NCBI GenBank assembly: GCA_040877545.1
Contig: JBBDNN010000027.1
Span: 1-31,639, forward strand
Direction of reading: 5' to 3'
From: Gracilimonas sp040877545
GTDB taxonomy: Bacteria > Bacteroidota > Rhodothermia > Balneolales > Balneolaceae
Length of the DNA stretch: 31,639 nucleotides
Part shown: piece after piece, positions 1-8,657 of the stretch
Layout of the letters: the number at the start of each line of letters is the position of its first letter
Numbering within the stretch: position 1 is the first letter of the stretch
Position numbers and translations under genes: made by a program
Notes under the pieces: model-generated
Told to the model about the DNA's origin: nothing
Database searches by the model: none
The model's input: only the letters and a program-made list of their open reading frames with translations

Positions 1-60
1 AGGCTGCCTATAGTTGAAACCTCGATCGTTTTCTGCCGATATTTCAACATTGACAGAACA

Positions 61-3000
61 CTAGTCGGTTGCCAGCTCTACATCTTTAGTGCCAAAGGGA
101 TTCCAGCTTATAGCTTTTGCACGTGCAAGCAGTCCATCAACAGACACATAAACTACGGGTATAAAAACAAGGGTTACCAGGGTAGAAGCGGCTAATCCAC
201 CAATAACCACACGTGCAAGAGATGCCTGAATTTCTGCTCCAGCGCCTATGCCTATAGCAAGCGGAAATAAACCTAAAATGGTAGTGAGGGTGGTCATTAA
301 TATTGGCCGTAATCTTAATCTTCCGGATTCTACGACAGCTTGTAAAACCGGCATATTTTTTTCGCGGCGCATCAGGTTTATATAATCAACTAATACAATG
401 GCATTATTCACCACAATTCCAATGAGCATAATCATTCCCATCAAACTTTGAATATTGAGTGTAGTGCCTGTCAGCAGAAGTGCTGGAATTACCCCGATCA
501 TTGCTAATGGTACAGAGAACATTACTACCAGTGGATCAAAGAAACGTTCAAATTGTCCGGCCATTACCATATAGATGAGAATGAGTGCCATAATAATAGA
601 CATGCTAAAATCGGCAGCGGCTTTCTGTTGTTCTTCATATTCGCCGCCATATACAATGGAAAAACCGGCAGGAAGTGGAAAATCTGAAAGCTCTGCCTGA
701 ATTGCTTCAACGGCTTCACCGAGAGCCATATCAGTTTCCAGATTAGCAGTGATATTCGTTACACGTTGTCCGTCAATCCTGTTGATATCCTCCGGACCGC
801 GGCCTGATTGTTTTTTGATGACTGAAGAAACAGGTAGTACTTCACCTTCAGGTGTTCGAATCGAAATATTATCCAAATCAAGAGTACTTAAGCGATCTTC
901 CGGCCTCAGGCGTACAGTTATGGGATATTCATCGCCGCCAATTCTATAAGAGCCTGCGCGGCTTCCTCCAATATTTGTTTGCACAACTTCTGCAACAGCA
1001 CGTACCGATAAACCAAGATCGGCAATTTTTTCACGGTCGAATATAATACGTTGCTCCGGAGTTCCTTCGCTTCTGCCTACCCGCACTTCCATAATGCCAG
1101 GAATTTCTTCTACCTGTAATTTTATTTGCTGGGCGAGTTGATAGGATTGTTCAATATCATAACCGCGGAGTTCAAACTGTACATCTTCATTTCCACCTCC
1201 GCCAAACACACGGCGAAGTATCCATAATCCCGATCCGGCATTAACCCGTATATCGGCTCCCGGAATTTTTCCCTGCACATTTTCCCGGATTTGGTCCGCA
1301 ATTTCTGTTGTGCTTTGTGAGCGTTCTGACTGTGGAACCATAGCTATTTCAACTTCAGCACGTCCATCACGAACTTCGGTCGTAAAATTCCTGACATCTT
1401 CCATTGGGGTATGAGCCCGTACGATAGTTTCAAGTTCTTGCAGGTACTGATTTTGAACGGCAATGTTTGTGCCATCGGCCATTTCAAGGTCGATATCAAT
1501 TTCATCTGCATCTGTTTGTGGAGCAAGTTCTACAGGAATTATGGGGATCAATAAAAAGCTGATTACCACCAATACAACGGTGACTCCGAATACCACTGCT
1601 TTATGGTTAAGAATTTTTTGAAGCGTAAGAGAATATTTTGTTTCCATCCGTTGGAAATATTTCTGAAAGACTCCTTTGTTAGTTCCACCTCCTTTTTTAA
1701 CAGAAAGAAAACGGCTGGATAGCATAGGTACCAGCGTAAGTGCTACCAACAGAGAACAGAAAAGTGCGAAAACTACAACCAGGGCCAGTTGTTTGAACAT
1801 TAATCCCGAGATAGTTTGCATAAAAACTACCGGAAGAAAAATTACACAGGTGGTAAGGGTAGAGGCTACAATAGCACCGGCTACCTGTTTAGTACCAATT
1901 AGCGCACTGGCTTTAAGTTCTTTTGATTCTTCTTCGCGCAAGCGGATAATGTTTTCGAGTACCACAATGGCGTTATCTACAATGAGGCCAACCCCAAGAG
2001 CCAAGCCTCCAAAGCTCATCTGGTTTAGTGTAAGATCATTGAAATAGAGAAGGGCAAAAGTGGCTATAATTGAAATCGGAATTGCCACAGCAATAATAAA
2101 TGTGGAAGAACCATTTCTGAAAAATACATATAACACTAATACAGCAAGCAAAGCGCCCCACATGGCAGAGTTTTGAACACTGTCGATGGAGCCTTGTATG
2201 AATTCGCTTTGGTCAATAGTTATAAAAAGCTGAAGGTCATTTCGTTGATCATTAATCCGGTTTACTTCTTCCCGAATCTCATTAGCCACAGCCACTGTAT
2301 TCGCCCCGGTCTGTTTCCGGATGCCAAACCTGACCATTGGCTTGCCATCGATAGTTACCACGCGGTCTAAATCCTGATAGCCAAAGCTGACATCAGCTAC
2401 ATCTTTTACCCGAATAGGTTTATTGTCGATGTTGGTAATAACCGTATTGGAAATCTGCTCAATGGATTCATATTCACCAAGCGTACGAACATATAGGCGC
2501 GTGATACCGGAGCTGACATTTCCACCGGGCAGGTTGGCATTTTCCCTGGCAATTGCCTGCTGAACCTGTACTGTTGAAAGCCCGCTGGCGATTAGCCGAT
2601 CACGCTTTACATCAACTTTTACTTCACGATTTATTCCGCCCCAAATGTCTATTGAGCCTACACCATTAATTTGCTCAAACCGCTGTGTAATTTCCCGGTC
2701 GAGCAGAACGGTTAAATCTGCTAAATTCATATCAGAATTGGCCCCAACAATGACAATAGGGAAATTATTTGGATCAAATTTCCAAATGCGCGGTGCGTCT
2801 GCTTCGGGAGGAATACTGCCGCGGACGCGATCTAATGCGGCACGAACATCATTTGCGGCAACATCAATATCTACAGATTGGGCAAATTCGAGTGTCACAC
2901 GGCTGCGTCCTTCACTCGATCCTGAACGCACACGTTCAATTCCAGGTACACCTGCAAGAGCATTTTCAATAGGCTCGGTTAAAATTGTTTCAATTTCCTC

Positions 3001-3168
3001 CGGTCCTACATTATCATATTGGGTAGACACGGTAAGCTGCGGGTATTCAATAGGAGGGAGTAAATCAACCGGGAGGAACCTGAAGCCAATCACACCAAGA
3101 GTAATAATGATCAAAAAGACCATCGAAGTAGCAATGGGACGTTTTATCGAGGTTTCTGTAATTGGCAT
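61..3168 (-). CDS. RND-family efflux permease (HAE1/AcrB-like)
   Basis: Inner-membrane proton-driven pump that would export drugs, lipophiles or other small molecules through a tripartite complex. At 1035 aa it has the usual RND length, with one N-terminal transmembrane helix (from ITETSIKRPIATSMV), two large periplasmic loops and two six-helix bundles. The TM4 signature reads GLIVDNAIVVLEN with D398-N399, where AcrB has Asp-Asp. The TM10 position of AcrB Lys940 is Asn (N921, in GIVVNNAIVLVDY). The proton-relay set is therefore the D-N/N variant, unlike the second pump in this window. The ATG lies 10 nt after the stop of the adaptor gene, so the two form an operon. No outer-membrane partner is seen in the 60 nt left beyond its stop. 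The family call is firm; the substrate is unknown. Confidence 0.95.
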   Translation of the reverse strand: MPITETSIKRPIATSMVFLIIITLGVIGFRFLPVDLLPPIEYPQLTVSTQYDNVGPEEIETILTEPIENALAGVPGIERVRSGSSEGRSRVTLEFAQSVDIDVAANDVRAALDRVRGSIPPEADAPRIWKFDPNNFPIVIVGANSDMNLADLTVLLDREITQRFEQINGVGSIDIWGGINREVKVDVKRDRLIASGLSTVQVQQAIARENANLPGGNVSSGITRLYVRTLGEYESIEQISNTVITNIDNKPIRVKDVADVSFGYQDLDRVVTIDGKPMVRFGIRKQTGANTVAVANEIREEVNRINDQRNDLQLFITIDQSEFIQGSIDSVQNSAMWGALLAVLVLYVFFRNGSSTFIIAVAIPISIIATFALLYFNDLTLNQMSFGGLALGVGLIVDNAIVVLENIIRLREEESKELKASALIGTKQVAGAIVASTLTTCVIFLPVVFMQTISGLMFKQLALVVVFALFCSLLVALTLVPMLSSRFLSVKKGGGTNKGVFQKYFQRMETKYSLTLQKILNHKAVVFGVTVVLVVISFLLIPIIPVELAPQTDADEIDIDLEMADGTNIAVQNQYLQELETIVRAHTPMEDVRNFTTEVRDGRAEVEIAMVPQSERSQSTTEIADQIRENVQGKIPGADIRVNAGSGLWILRRVFGGGGNEDVQFELRGYDIEQSYQLAQQIKLQVEEIPGIMEVRVGRSEGTPEQRIIFDREKIADLGLSVRAVAEVVQTNIGGSRAGSYRIGGDEYPITVRLRPEDRLSTLDLDNISIRTPEGEVLPVSSVIKKQSGRGPEDINRIDGQRVTNITANLETDMALGEAVEAIQAELSDFPLPAGFSIVYGGEYEEQQKAAADFSMSIIMALILIYMVMAGQFERFFDPLVVMFSVPLAMIGVIPALLLTGTTLNIQSLMGMIMLIGIVVNNAIVLVDYINLMRREKNMPVLQAVVESGRLRLRPILMTTLTTILGLFPLAIGIGAGAEIQASLARVVIGGLAASTLVTLVFIPVVYVSVDGLLARAKAISWNPFGTKDVELATD

Positions 3169-3178
3169 AATTTATATC

Positions 3179-4489
3179 TTAAAGACTAATATTTGAGGCA
3201 CTGTCATTTTGCTGCAGCACTTCTCGCAGAAGATCTTCGCGCTGCAATAACTGTAACTGAAAAATCCTGTCCCAGCTCATAGTTCTCACACGTGCTTCTG
3301 CTCTGCCCTCTGAAAGCAAATCCTGCCCCACTGTAACAACCCACTGTCCACTTTCGAGACCACCAACGCCAACTTCCATACGGCCTCTGGCTAATACATT
3401 AATTGGTTTAAACTCAACCCTGGTAGGTTCAGTCATAGGGCCGGGTGAATTGGTATCATTTGTATCAGATTTGCTGGTAGGTTCAATTTCAGAACCAAGT
3501 GAAGTAGCCACAAAAACGCCTTCTTCTCCAGATGAAGGATCAGTATAGAGAGCACTAGTGGGAATAAGAGTAGCCTGTTCGCTTTCACCAAAATGCACAT
3601 CTACCGGCACAAACATTCCGGGACGAAGTAAATTGTCCCTGTTATCTACATCAATTTCTGCTTCTGTACTTCTGGTTAATCGATTCAGGAAAGGAGATAT
3701 CCTGGTCACTTTTCCTTCAATTGTTTGTGCATCATTATTACCAACTAAAATTCGTGCTGATTGTCCTATAGAGATATGGTTTAACATATCTTCAGTAAGT
3801 ACAATTTCTACCCGAAGCTTACTGAGGTCTCCAATCAAAAATAATTGAGTACTGGGAGATGCCTGCATACCAGGTTCCGCATTTCGCTGGCCTACCGTTC
3901 CTGAAAAAGGGGCACGTAATGTCGTTTTAGAAAGTTGATTTTCGCGTTGAGCAACAAGTGACTGTGTTTGCTCTAACTGTGCCTCAGCCAATTCCACATC
4001 TGCTTCAGCAGAAGACATTTGGGCTTCAAGTTGTTCCAGAGATAAGTCACTGGTTAACTCTCTTTCAGCAAGTTGTTTGATACGCCGGTATTGCGATTCC
4101 AATTCTGCAAGGCGAGCTTGCGCCTGTTTTAACTGTGCATTATTTATTTTTGCGCCGGATTTTGCCTGTTGCAGCTCTTGCTCTAACTGATTAGAATCAA
4201 GCTTCACAAGCTGTTGTCCTTTTTCTACAATATCTCCGTTCTCAACAAAAACCTGTTCCACATTTGCGGTAATTTCAGGATAAAGAGCGACCTGATTTTC
4301 TGAGCGAACATTCCCGCTAAATCTTTCCACGAGGGGGAGAGAACCATATCGGGCTTGTACTGCTTCAACAGCTGGTATAACGGTATTTCGATTTTCTTGT
4401 GGGGATTGATCTGCATCGGAGCAGGAGTAAAAACCAAGGCCGAGCAGACAAACTAAAGCTACTTTCAAATTTCTGTGAGTGTAATTCAT
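3179..4489 (-). CDS. RND efflux periplasmic adaptor lipoprotein (MFP/HlyD family)
   Basis: Membrane fusion protein linking the RND pump to an outer-membrane channel. The N-terminus (LVCLLGLGFYSC, Cys23) looks like a relaxed Bacteroidota lipobox, so it is probably lipid-anchored. The order is a biotinyl-lipoyl half (YPEITANVEQVFVENGDIV), a long alpha-helical coiled-coil hairpin rich in Gln/Glu/Leu (about residues 100-185), the second lipoyl half (TTLRAPFSGTVGQRNAEPG), a beta-barrel and a membrane-proximal domain. A Ser/Thr/Asn/Asp/Pro-rich insert (around SKSDTNDTNSPGP) interrupts the last part. It is the first gene of a two-gene operon, 10 nt ahead of the permease. No SD is evident. Its length of 436 aa is normal to slightly long for the family. 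Confidence 0.93.
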   Translation of the reverse strand: MNYTHRNLKVALVCLLGLGFYSCSDADQSPQENRNTVIPAVEAVQARYGSLPLVERFSGNVRSENQVALYPEITANVEQVFVENGDIVEKGQQLVKLDSNQLEQELQQAKSGAKINNAQLKQAQARLAELESQYRRIKQLAERELTSDLSLEQLEAQMSSAEADVELAEAQLEQTQSLVAQRENQLSKTTLRAPFSGTVGQRNAEPGMQASPSTQLFLIGDLSKLRVEIVLTEDMLNHISIGQSARILVGNNDAQTIEGKVTRISPFLNRLTRSTEAEIDVDNRDNLLRPGMFVPVDVHFGESEQATLIPTSALYTDPSSGEEGVFVATSLGSEIEPTSKSDTNDTNSPGPMTEPTRVEFKPINVLARGRMEVGVGGLESGQWVVTVGQDLLSEGRAEARVRTMSWDRIFQLQLLQREDLLREVLQQNDSASNISL

Positions 4490-4594
4490 TCCGCTTAATT
4501 AGATTAGGTATAAATTAACTCAATTTTTGGAGAAAGCACTCCTCTGAACTTGTTAAATGCTATTAAAACCTTCAGGACCCAGAAGCTCCAGGAG

Positions 4595-6118
4595 TTAAAA
4601 GCTAACGATTTCCGGCTTTTCATTCTTGTACTGTGTCATAGTCATCCCCACATTTGCATTTATATAGGTAGGATCAGCAACGATAAATTTTTTCCCGCTA
4701 TGGTAATGAGCATCTCCTTCTACCTCTTCGTTAAATAAAACTGCTGTTGCTAAATGTTTGCTATACCTTAAACCAACTACTTCCAATTCTAATAATTCCT
4801 GCACCAGGTTTGCAAATAATATAGAACGGTCATCACAATCGGAGTATTGATAAAAAAGAGTTTCTTCTGGTAACATATATTTCTCACGGTTAAACTGATC
4901 CTGATCTGTTTTATACTCAAAGGATGTTTGAACAAAACGTAAAATTAAATTCACTGCTTCTTCTTCATTCATTTCAGCTATAGCAGGTGCCAGGGCTTTA
5001 TGAATTGCAGTTTTAGAATTCCCGGATAATGAAGCGGTAAAAAAAACCGGTAGTTCTGTTAGCGGGAAATATTCAAAATATATCACCAGGTTTTTATCAA
5101 GGCTTAAAGGGATTTTAAAATCAGTGCCATTAAATGTGAAGGAAAGCGTTTTATTTTCAACCGACCTGGAGTCTCCCAGGTTTGGCTGTTGAGTTACCCG
5201 AAGGTTAAGTTTTTTACTTTGCGCTTGATGAGCACCTTTATAGGTGAATATGGAACCTGGAGTTTGCCTGTGCCTATTCATATCAATTATATAATACTGG
5301 TCACCATCAAGTGTAAAATACTTAGTGTTGAATACCCGGTACTCCAGCGAAAACAAATTGTAAATTCCCTGCTGATCGTAGCCGATACGTACTTTATATC
5401 CAGCCTTTGTCAGTAGAAACCAATTATATAAACTGGTTAATTTGCGGTCATAGCCTTTAAAAATCGTGTTGGTGAAATCATTTAACAGCAAAATATAACC
5501 CCAGTCGTTGAGGTTTAAATCGGAACGTATTTTTTGGGAATATTCTATCAAAGGGCTATGATCGATACTGCTGACTTTCTCCCAAAAATCTGCAATTTTT
5601 TTATTATCAGTTTTACTGGTTATAAATTCGTTTGGGCTAAAAAATTCCCGCAGCTTTAAAGGAAATTCAAAAGGAATACTGGAAGAAAAGTAATTGATGG
5701 TGGTTTTATTGGTAGACAAACCTTCAAATAAGGATTTTTCCGCAGGCAAATCAATTTTAACGGGAGGGGCATCAATAATCTCGGGAATATTAACAGGTTC
5801 GTTAACAGGCGGCGAATCTTCAGGAGATGGATTTTTTACAACCGGAGGGGTTGGGGCAGTTGGGATTTCTATCGGTTTTTTCTCCTTATAAAAAGGAGAG
5901 CCTTCTTTAATACCTACTTCTTCCCAGGTATTTTCCAAAAGCTCCACAAACTCCCGGTCAAATTTGTCCCGGTATTCTTTAAACTCTGCTTCTTGTTCCT
6001 TTTTCCATTTCTCATAATCGTTTTGGGCAAATGCAGTGGTTGAAAATAATAGAACTGTGATAAAAGCAGTAAATGTATAAAGCAGTACCTGCCGGCAATT
6101 TCTTTCCCAATGTATCAT
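4595..6118 (-). CDS. Secreted transglutaminase-like (papain-fold) protein
   Basis: Exported protein of 507 aa with no specific function that I recognise. A signal peptide (LLYTFTAFITVLLFSTTAFA, cut before QN) is followed by a charged helix, then a Pro-rich linker at about residues 75-115, which suggests a tether between cell surface and folded domain. A beta-rich middle follows. The C-terminal part carries a transglutaminase-like triad in the right order: Cys428 (YSDCDDRS), His455 (SKHLATAV) and Asp482 (VADPTY), at the short spacing typical of bacterial transglutaminase-like cysteine proteases. This suggests a periplasmic or surface peptidase or crosslinking enzyme; the triad is seen, the activity is inferred. 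It is transcribed alone, divergently from the LPP20-like lipoprotein gene across 138 nt. The stop is TAA. Confidence 0.75.
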   Translation of the reverse strand: MIHWERNCRQVLLYTFTAFITVLLFSTTAFAQNDYEKWKKEQEAEFKEYRDKFDREFVELLENTWEEVGIKEGSPFYKEKKPIEIPTAPTPPVVKNPSPEDSPPVNEPVNIPEIIDAPPVKIDLPAEKSLFEGLSTNKTTINYFSSSIPFEFPLKLREFFSPNEFITSKTDNKKIADFWEKVSSIDHSPLIEYSQKIRSDLNLNDWGYILLLNDFTNTIFKGYDRKLTSLYNWFLLTKAGYKVRIGYDQQGIYNLFSLEYRVFNTKYFTLDGDQYYIIDMNRHRQTPGSIFTYKGAHQAQSKKLNLRVTQQPNLGDSRSVENKTLSFTFNGTDFKIPLSLDKNLVIYFEYFPLTELPVFFTASLSGNSKTAIHKALAPAIAEMNEEEAVNLILRFVQTSFEYKTDQDQFNREKYMLPEETLFYQYSDCDDRSILFANLVQELLELEVVGLRYSKHLATAVLFNEEVEGDAHYHSGKKFIVADPTYINANVGMTMTQYKNEKPEIVSF

Positions 6119-6256
6119 ATTTGTACCTCGAAGGCTTTAATAAATAATCATATAAAAATTTAAAATATTTGAATCAATGGCCAAATCAAAAAGATTTGTG
6201 ATGATAGATATTTCATTTTATTATCCACCAACCAAAAATTAATATTAGGGGTAACA

Positions 6257-6820
6257 ATGAAGTTCAGAACAATACTATTATCCATTTTTATAGTTCCATT
6301 ACTGGCTGCTTGTGGAAGCAACAAAACTGTAGTAGACACAGCATCAGGGCCGGAATGGTATTTCACCCCACCGGCTGATACTGAAGAGTACTTCTATGCA
6401 GCAGATTTGTCAGAAAATACCCGGATGGCAACAGCTATGCGAAGTGCAGAAAATTTGGCGCGCCAGGCAATGGCCGCAAAACTTGAAATCAAAGTTACTG
6501 CCTTACAGAAATCTTTCGAAGAAGAAGTACAAAGCGGACCAAATGCTAATTATTCGAATACATTTTCTAATGCAAGCGAGCAGCTTGTAAACACCACACT
6601 TAATGGTGTATCGCGGGAGCAGGCTGAATGTGTGGAATTAAATCCTGAACGAACCGGCGGCAATGTTAACCAAAGATGCTATGTATTGGTACGCATGCCC
6701 GTTGGCCAGGCCAGAACTGCATTAGATAATGCACTATCACAGGATGAAGAGCTCTATACAAAATTTAAAGCTTCAAAAGCTTTTGAGGAGCTGCAGGAAA
6801 GATTACATGAAATTGATTAA
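6257..6820 (+). CDS. LPP20-like lipoprotein
   Basis: Small outer-membrane or periplasmic lipoprotein of 187 aa. A clear lipobox (VPLLAAC, Cys19) follows a classical signal sequence. The body has the LPP20 look: PEWYFTPP near the N-terminus, then AxxxAxxxARQAMAAKLEIKV, a helix-strand pattern shared with lipoproteins whose family name comes from the Helicobacter antigen. Two further Cys residues (ECVELN and QRCYVL) may form a disulfide. The start is supported by an SD-like AGGGGT at 6247-6252, one of the few clear SDs in this window. It ends 48 nt before a strong hairpin terminator. The molecular role is unknown; family assignment is from memory of the motif pattern. Confidence 0.75.
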   Translation: MKFRTILLSIFIVPLLAACGSNKTVVDTASGPEWYFTPPADTEEYFYAADLSENTRMATAMRSAENLARQAMAAKLEIKVTALQKSFEEEVQSGPNANYSNTFSNASEQLVNTTLNGVSREQAECVELNPERTGGNVNQRCYVLVRMPVGQARTALDNALSQDEELYTKFKASKAFEELQERLHEID

Positions 6821-6867
6821 CAACATGTGATTTTCTAAAAGCATCCGCTTTCAGTTTATCTGTCTTT

Positions 6868-6904
6868 AAATACTCTGTGAAAATTATCACAGAGTATTTT
6901 TTTT
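6868..6904 (+). terminator. Rho-independent terminator after the LPP20-like gene
   Basis: The perfect inverted repeat TACTCTGTGA (6871-6880) / TCACAGAGTA (6887-6896) has a 6-nt loop, extends three A-T pairs outward and is followed by eight T (6897-6904). The orientation fits the plus-strand lipoprotein gene. On the minus strand only TTT follows the stem, so it would serve the ligase operon, which ends elsewhere, poorly. Confidence 0.9.
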
Positions 6905-6931
6905 GGATATAATTGCCGGTACACAGGCACA

Positions 6932-8656
6932 TTAAAATTGAGAGGGCAAATGAAAAGAAGGATTGCTGGTTTGTGTCAGCCGCTCAATCTCCATTTTTTC
7001 TTTATACATGCGTTCAATCTCTTCAAGTGTATCCACATCTTTGGAGGATAAATCCCACCGGATTGCCTTAAAGCGCGGCAGCCGTAATGTATAGTTTGCC
7101 TTTGTTCTTCTATTTATCTGAATAGCATCAAATTCCAGCTCAACAATAATTTCCGGCAGTAAACCAAGTGTAGGCCCATATCTTTCTACAGTAATTTCTT
7201 TTAGTTTTTTATTGATCTCATCCAACTCCTTATTAGAGTACCCGCCATAGGCTTTTCCGATAGGAATGAATTCCTCTTCATAACGCTCATCATCTTTTAC
7301 AGAAATACCAAGGGTGAAATCCGAATATTTTCCACCGCGTTTACCACTTCCTGCATGGGCGTACATTATAACCGTATCAATAGAACCACCCGGCTGCTTT
7401 ACCTTAAGCCACGATTTTTTCCGCTGGCCATATTCATAGGTTGAATTTTTCAGCTTCAACATCAAACCCTCATTTCCATGGGCCAGCGCCCGTTTAAAAA
7501 GTTCCTGAATATGCTCTTCATCTTTGATTTCGTTTTGCGTGGTAATTGGCAAACCGTGCTTTTCGGAAATCAGGTTCAGCAGCTTTCTGCGTTCTAAAAG
7601 TGTTTTTTCAAAAGCAGGAGTTCCCTCGAAGAAAAGCACATCATAGGAAATAAGAAGAACAGGGTATTGAGCAAGAATTTTTTTGGAAGGTTTTTTCACT
7701 CCCATTCGTTTTTGGAGCAACTGAAAAGGAAGAATGGTGTCATCCTTATACACACAAATCTCGCCGTCAAGTACCACGTCCGGTAAAGTTTTACCAGACA
7801 GAAAGGCACTTATCTCGGGAAAGGAATTGGTAACATTATTCAAATCCCGGGAAAACAATTCTACCCGGTTTTTGGAAATATGCGCCTGACACCGCATTCC
7901 GTCAAATTTTTCCTCAGCAACATACGCTGAATAATTTTTCACAGCCCTGCTCTCGACAGGTGAAGCCAGCATAAAAGAAAGCGGATGAAATATCCTGAAT
8001 GTGGCACTATCTAGTTCATCCCACTTTGCAAGAACAGCGGTTTTCCCAAGGCTTCCGGTAATCATGTGCGTGTATCGAACGGCATCTGTTTCTTTTCCGA
8101 AAGCACCGGCAATGGCATTAACAACGCTCCTGGTTTCAAAGCCAATACGGAGCGAACCCTGCCCCATAATTCTGATAAAATACTTTACCTCGAGCGGCGT
8201 CATTTTGCTCCAGGCTTGTTGCAAAATTCCCTGTTTATCAATTCTGGAAATAACACGGAATAACTGGTGATAAATCTCTTCCACTTCTTTTAGCGACAAC
8301 AGTTCACCTTTCCATTTTTCCCGGGCTGCCGGAATATTATCAAGCAGCTTTTCTATGGTTTCGGATGAGCTGCCTGTGGCTGTACGGCAGGGTTTGAAAA
8401 CCAGATCATAATCAATTTCACAAAAATCAGCTGCAAGAGTGGACACCGTTCTGCTCCCCACAGAAGCACGTTTCCCTGATACATCAGAAAAGGCTCCTTC
8501 ACCCAAAAACTGAGCTGCCAGGTTAAGGCTCTCATCGTCTTCAAAGCCAGAGAAATATTTTTCACATAACCTGGTTTTAGCATTGGTGCCCCTTGTCTCA
8601 AAAATATTCTGCACCACTTCACAAAAGCATAAGAAGGTTAAATTATTCATCATCAT
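6932..8656 (-). CDS. ATP-dependent DNA ligase, exonuclease-associated family
   Basis: Seals nicks by the adenylate mechanism (EC 6.5.1.1). The protein is 574 aa: an N-terminal DNA-binding helical domain (about 1-215), a nucleotidyltransferase core and a C-terminal OB fold. Motif I is EEKFDGMR with adenylated Lys250; motif III is VVLDGEICVY; IIIa is YDVLFF; IV is EGLMLK; V is SWLKVKQ. This is the single-subunit ligase type found next to a beta-lactamase-fold exonuclease in many bacteria, where a helicase and a metallophosphoesterase usually complete the set. Here the exonuclease stop (TAA) and the ligase ATG are separated by one base, so the two are translationally coupled. The start is ambiguous among three successive Met codons. 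It is additional to whatever NAD-dependent LigA the genome has, and a repair role is likely. Confidence 0.93.
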   Translation of the reverse strand: MMMNNLTFLCFCEVVQNIFETRGTNAKTRLCEKYFSGFEDDESLNLAAQFLGEGAFSDVSGKRASVGSRTVSTLAADFCEIDYDLVFKPCRTATGSSSETIEKLLDNIPAAREKWKGELLSLKEVEEIYHQLFRVISRIDKQGILQQAWSKMTPLEVKYFIRIMGQGSLRIGFETRSVVNAIAGAFGKETDAVRYTHMITGSLGKTAVLAKWDELDSATFRIFHPLSFMLASPVESRAVKNYSAYVAEEKFDGMRCQAHISKNRVELFSRDLNNVTNSFPEISAFLSGKTLPDVVLDGEICVYKDDTILPFQLLQKRMGVKKPSKKILAQYPVLLISYDVLFFEGTPAFEKTLLERRKLLNLISEKHGLPITTQNEIKDEEHIQELFKRALAHGNEGLMLKLKNSTYEYGQRKKSWLKVKQPGGSIDTVIMYAHAGSGKRGGKYSDFTLGISVKDDERYEEEFIPIGKAYGGYSNKELDEINKKLKEITVERYGPTLGLLPEIIVELEFDAIQINRRTKANYTLRLPRFKAIRWDLSSKDVDTLEEIERMYKEKMEIERLTQTSNPSFHLPSQF

Positions 8657-8657
8657 G

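Noticed and set aside
1..50. Possible start of a further minus-strand gene (ATG at 50, open to the window edge) downstream of the first RND pump
   Set aside because: The 16 visible codons (MLKYRQKTIEVSTIGS) do not look like a signal peptide or any family start; too short to judge.
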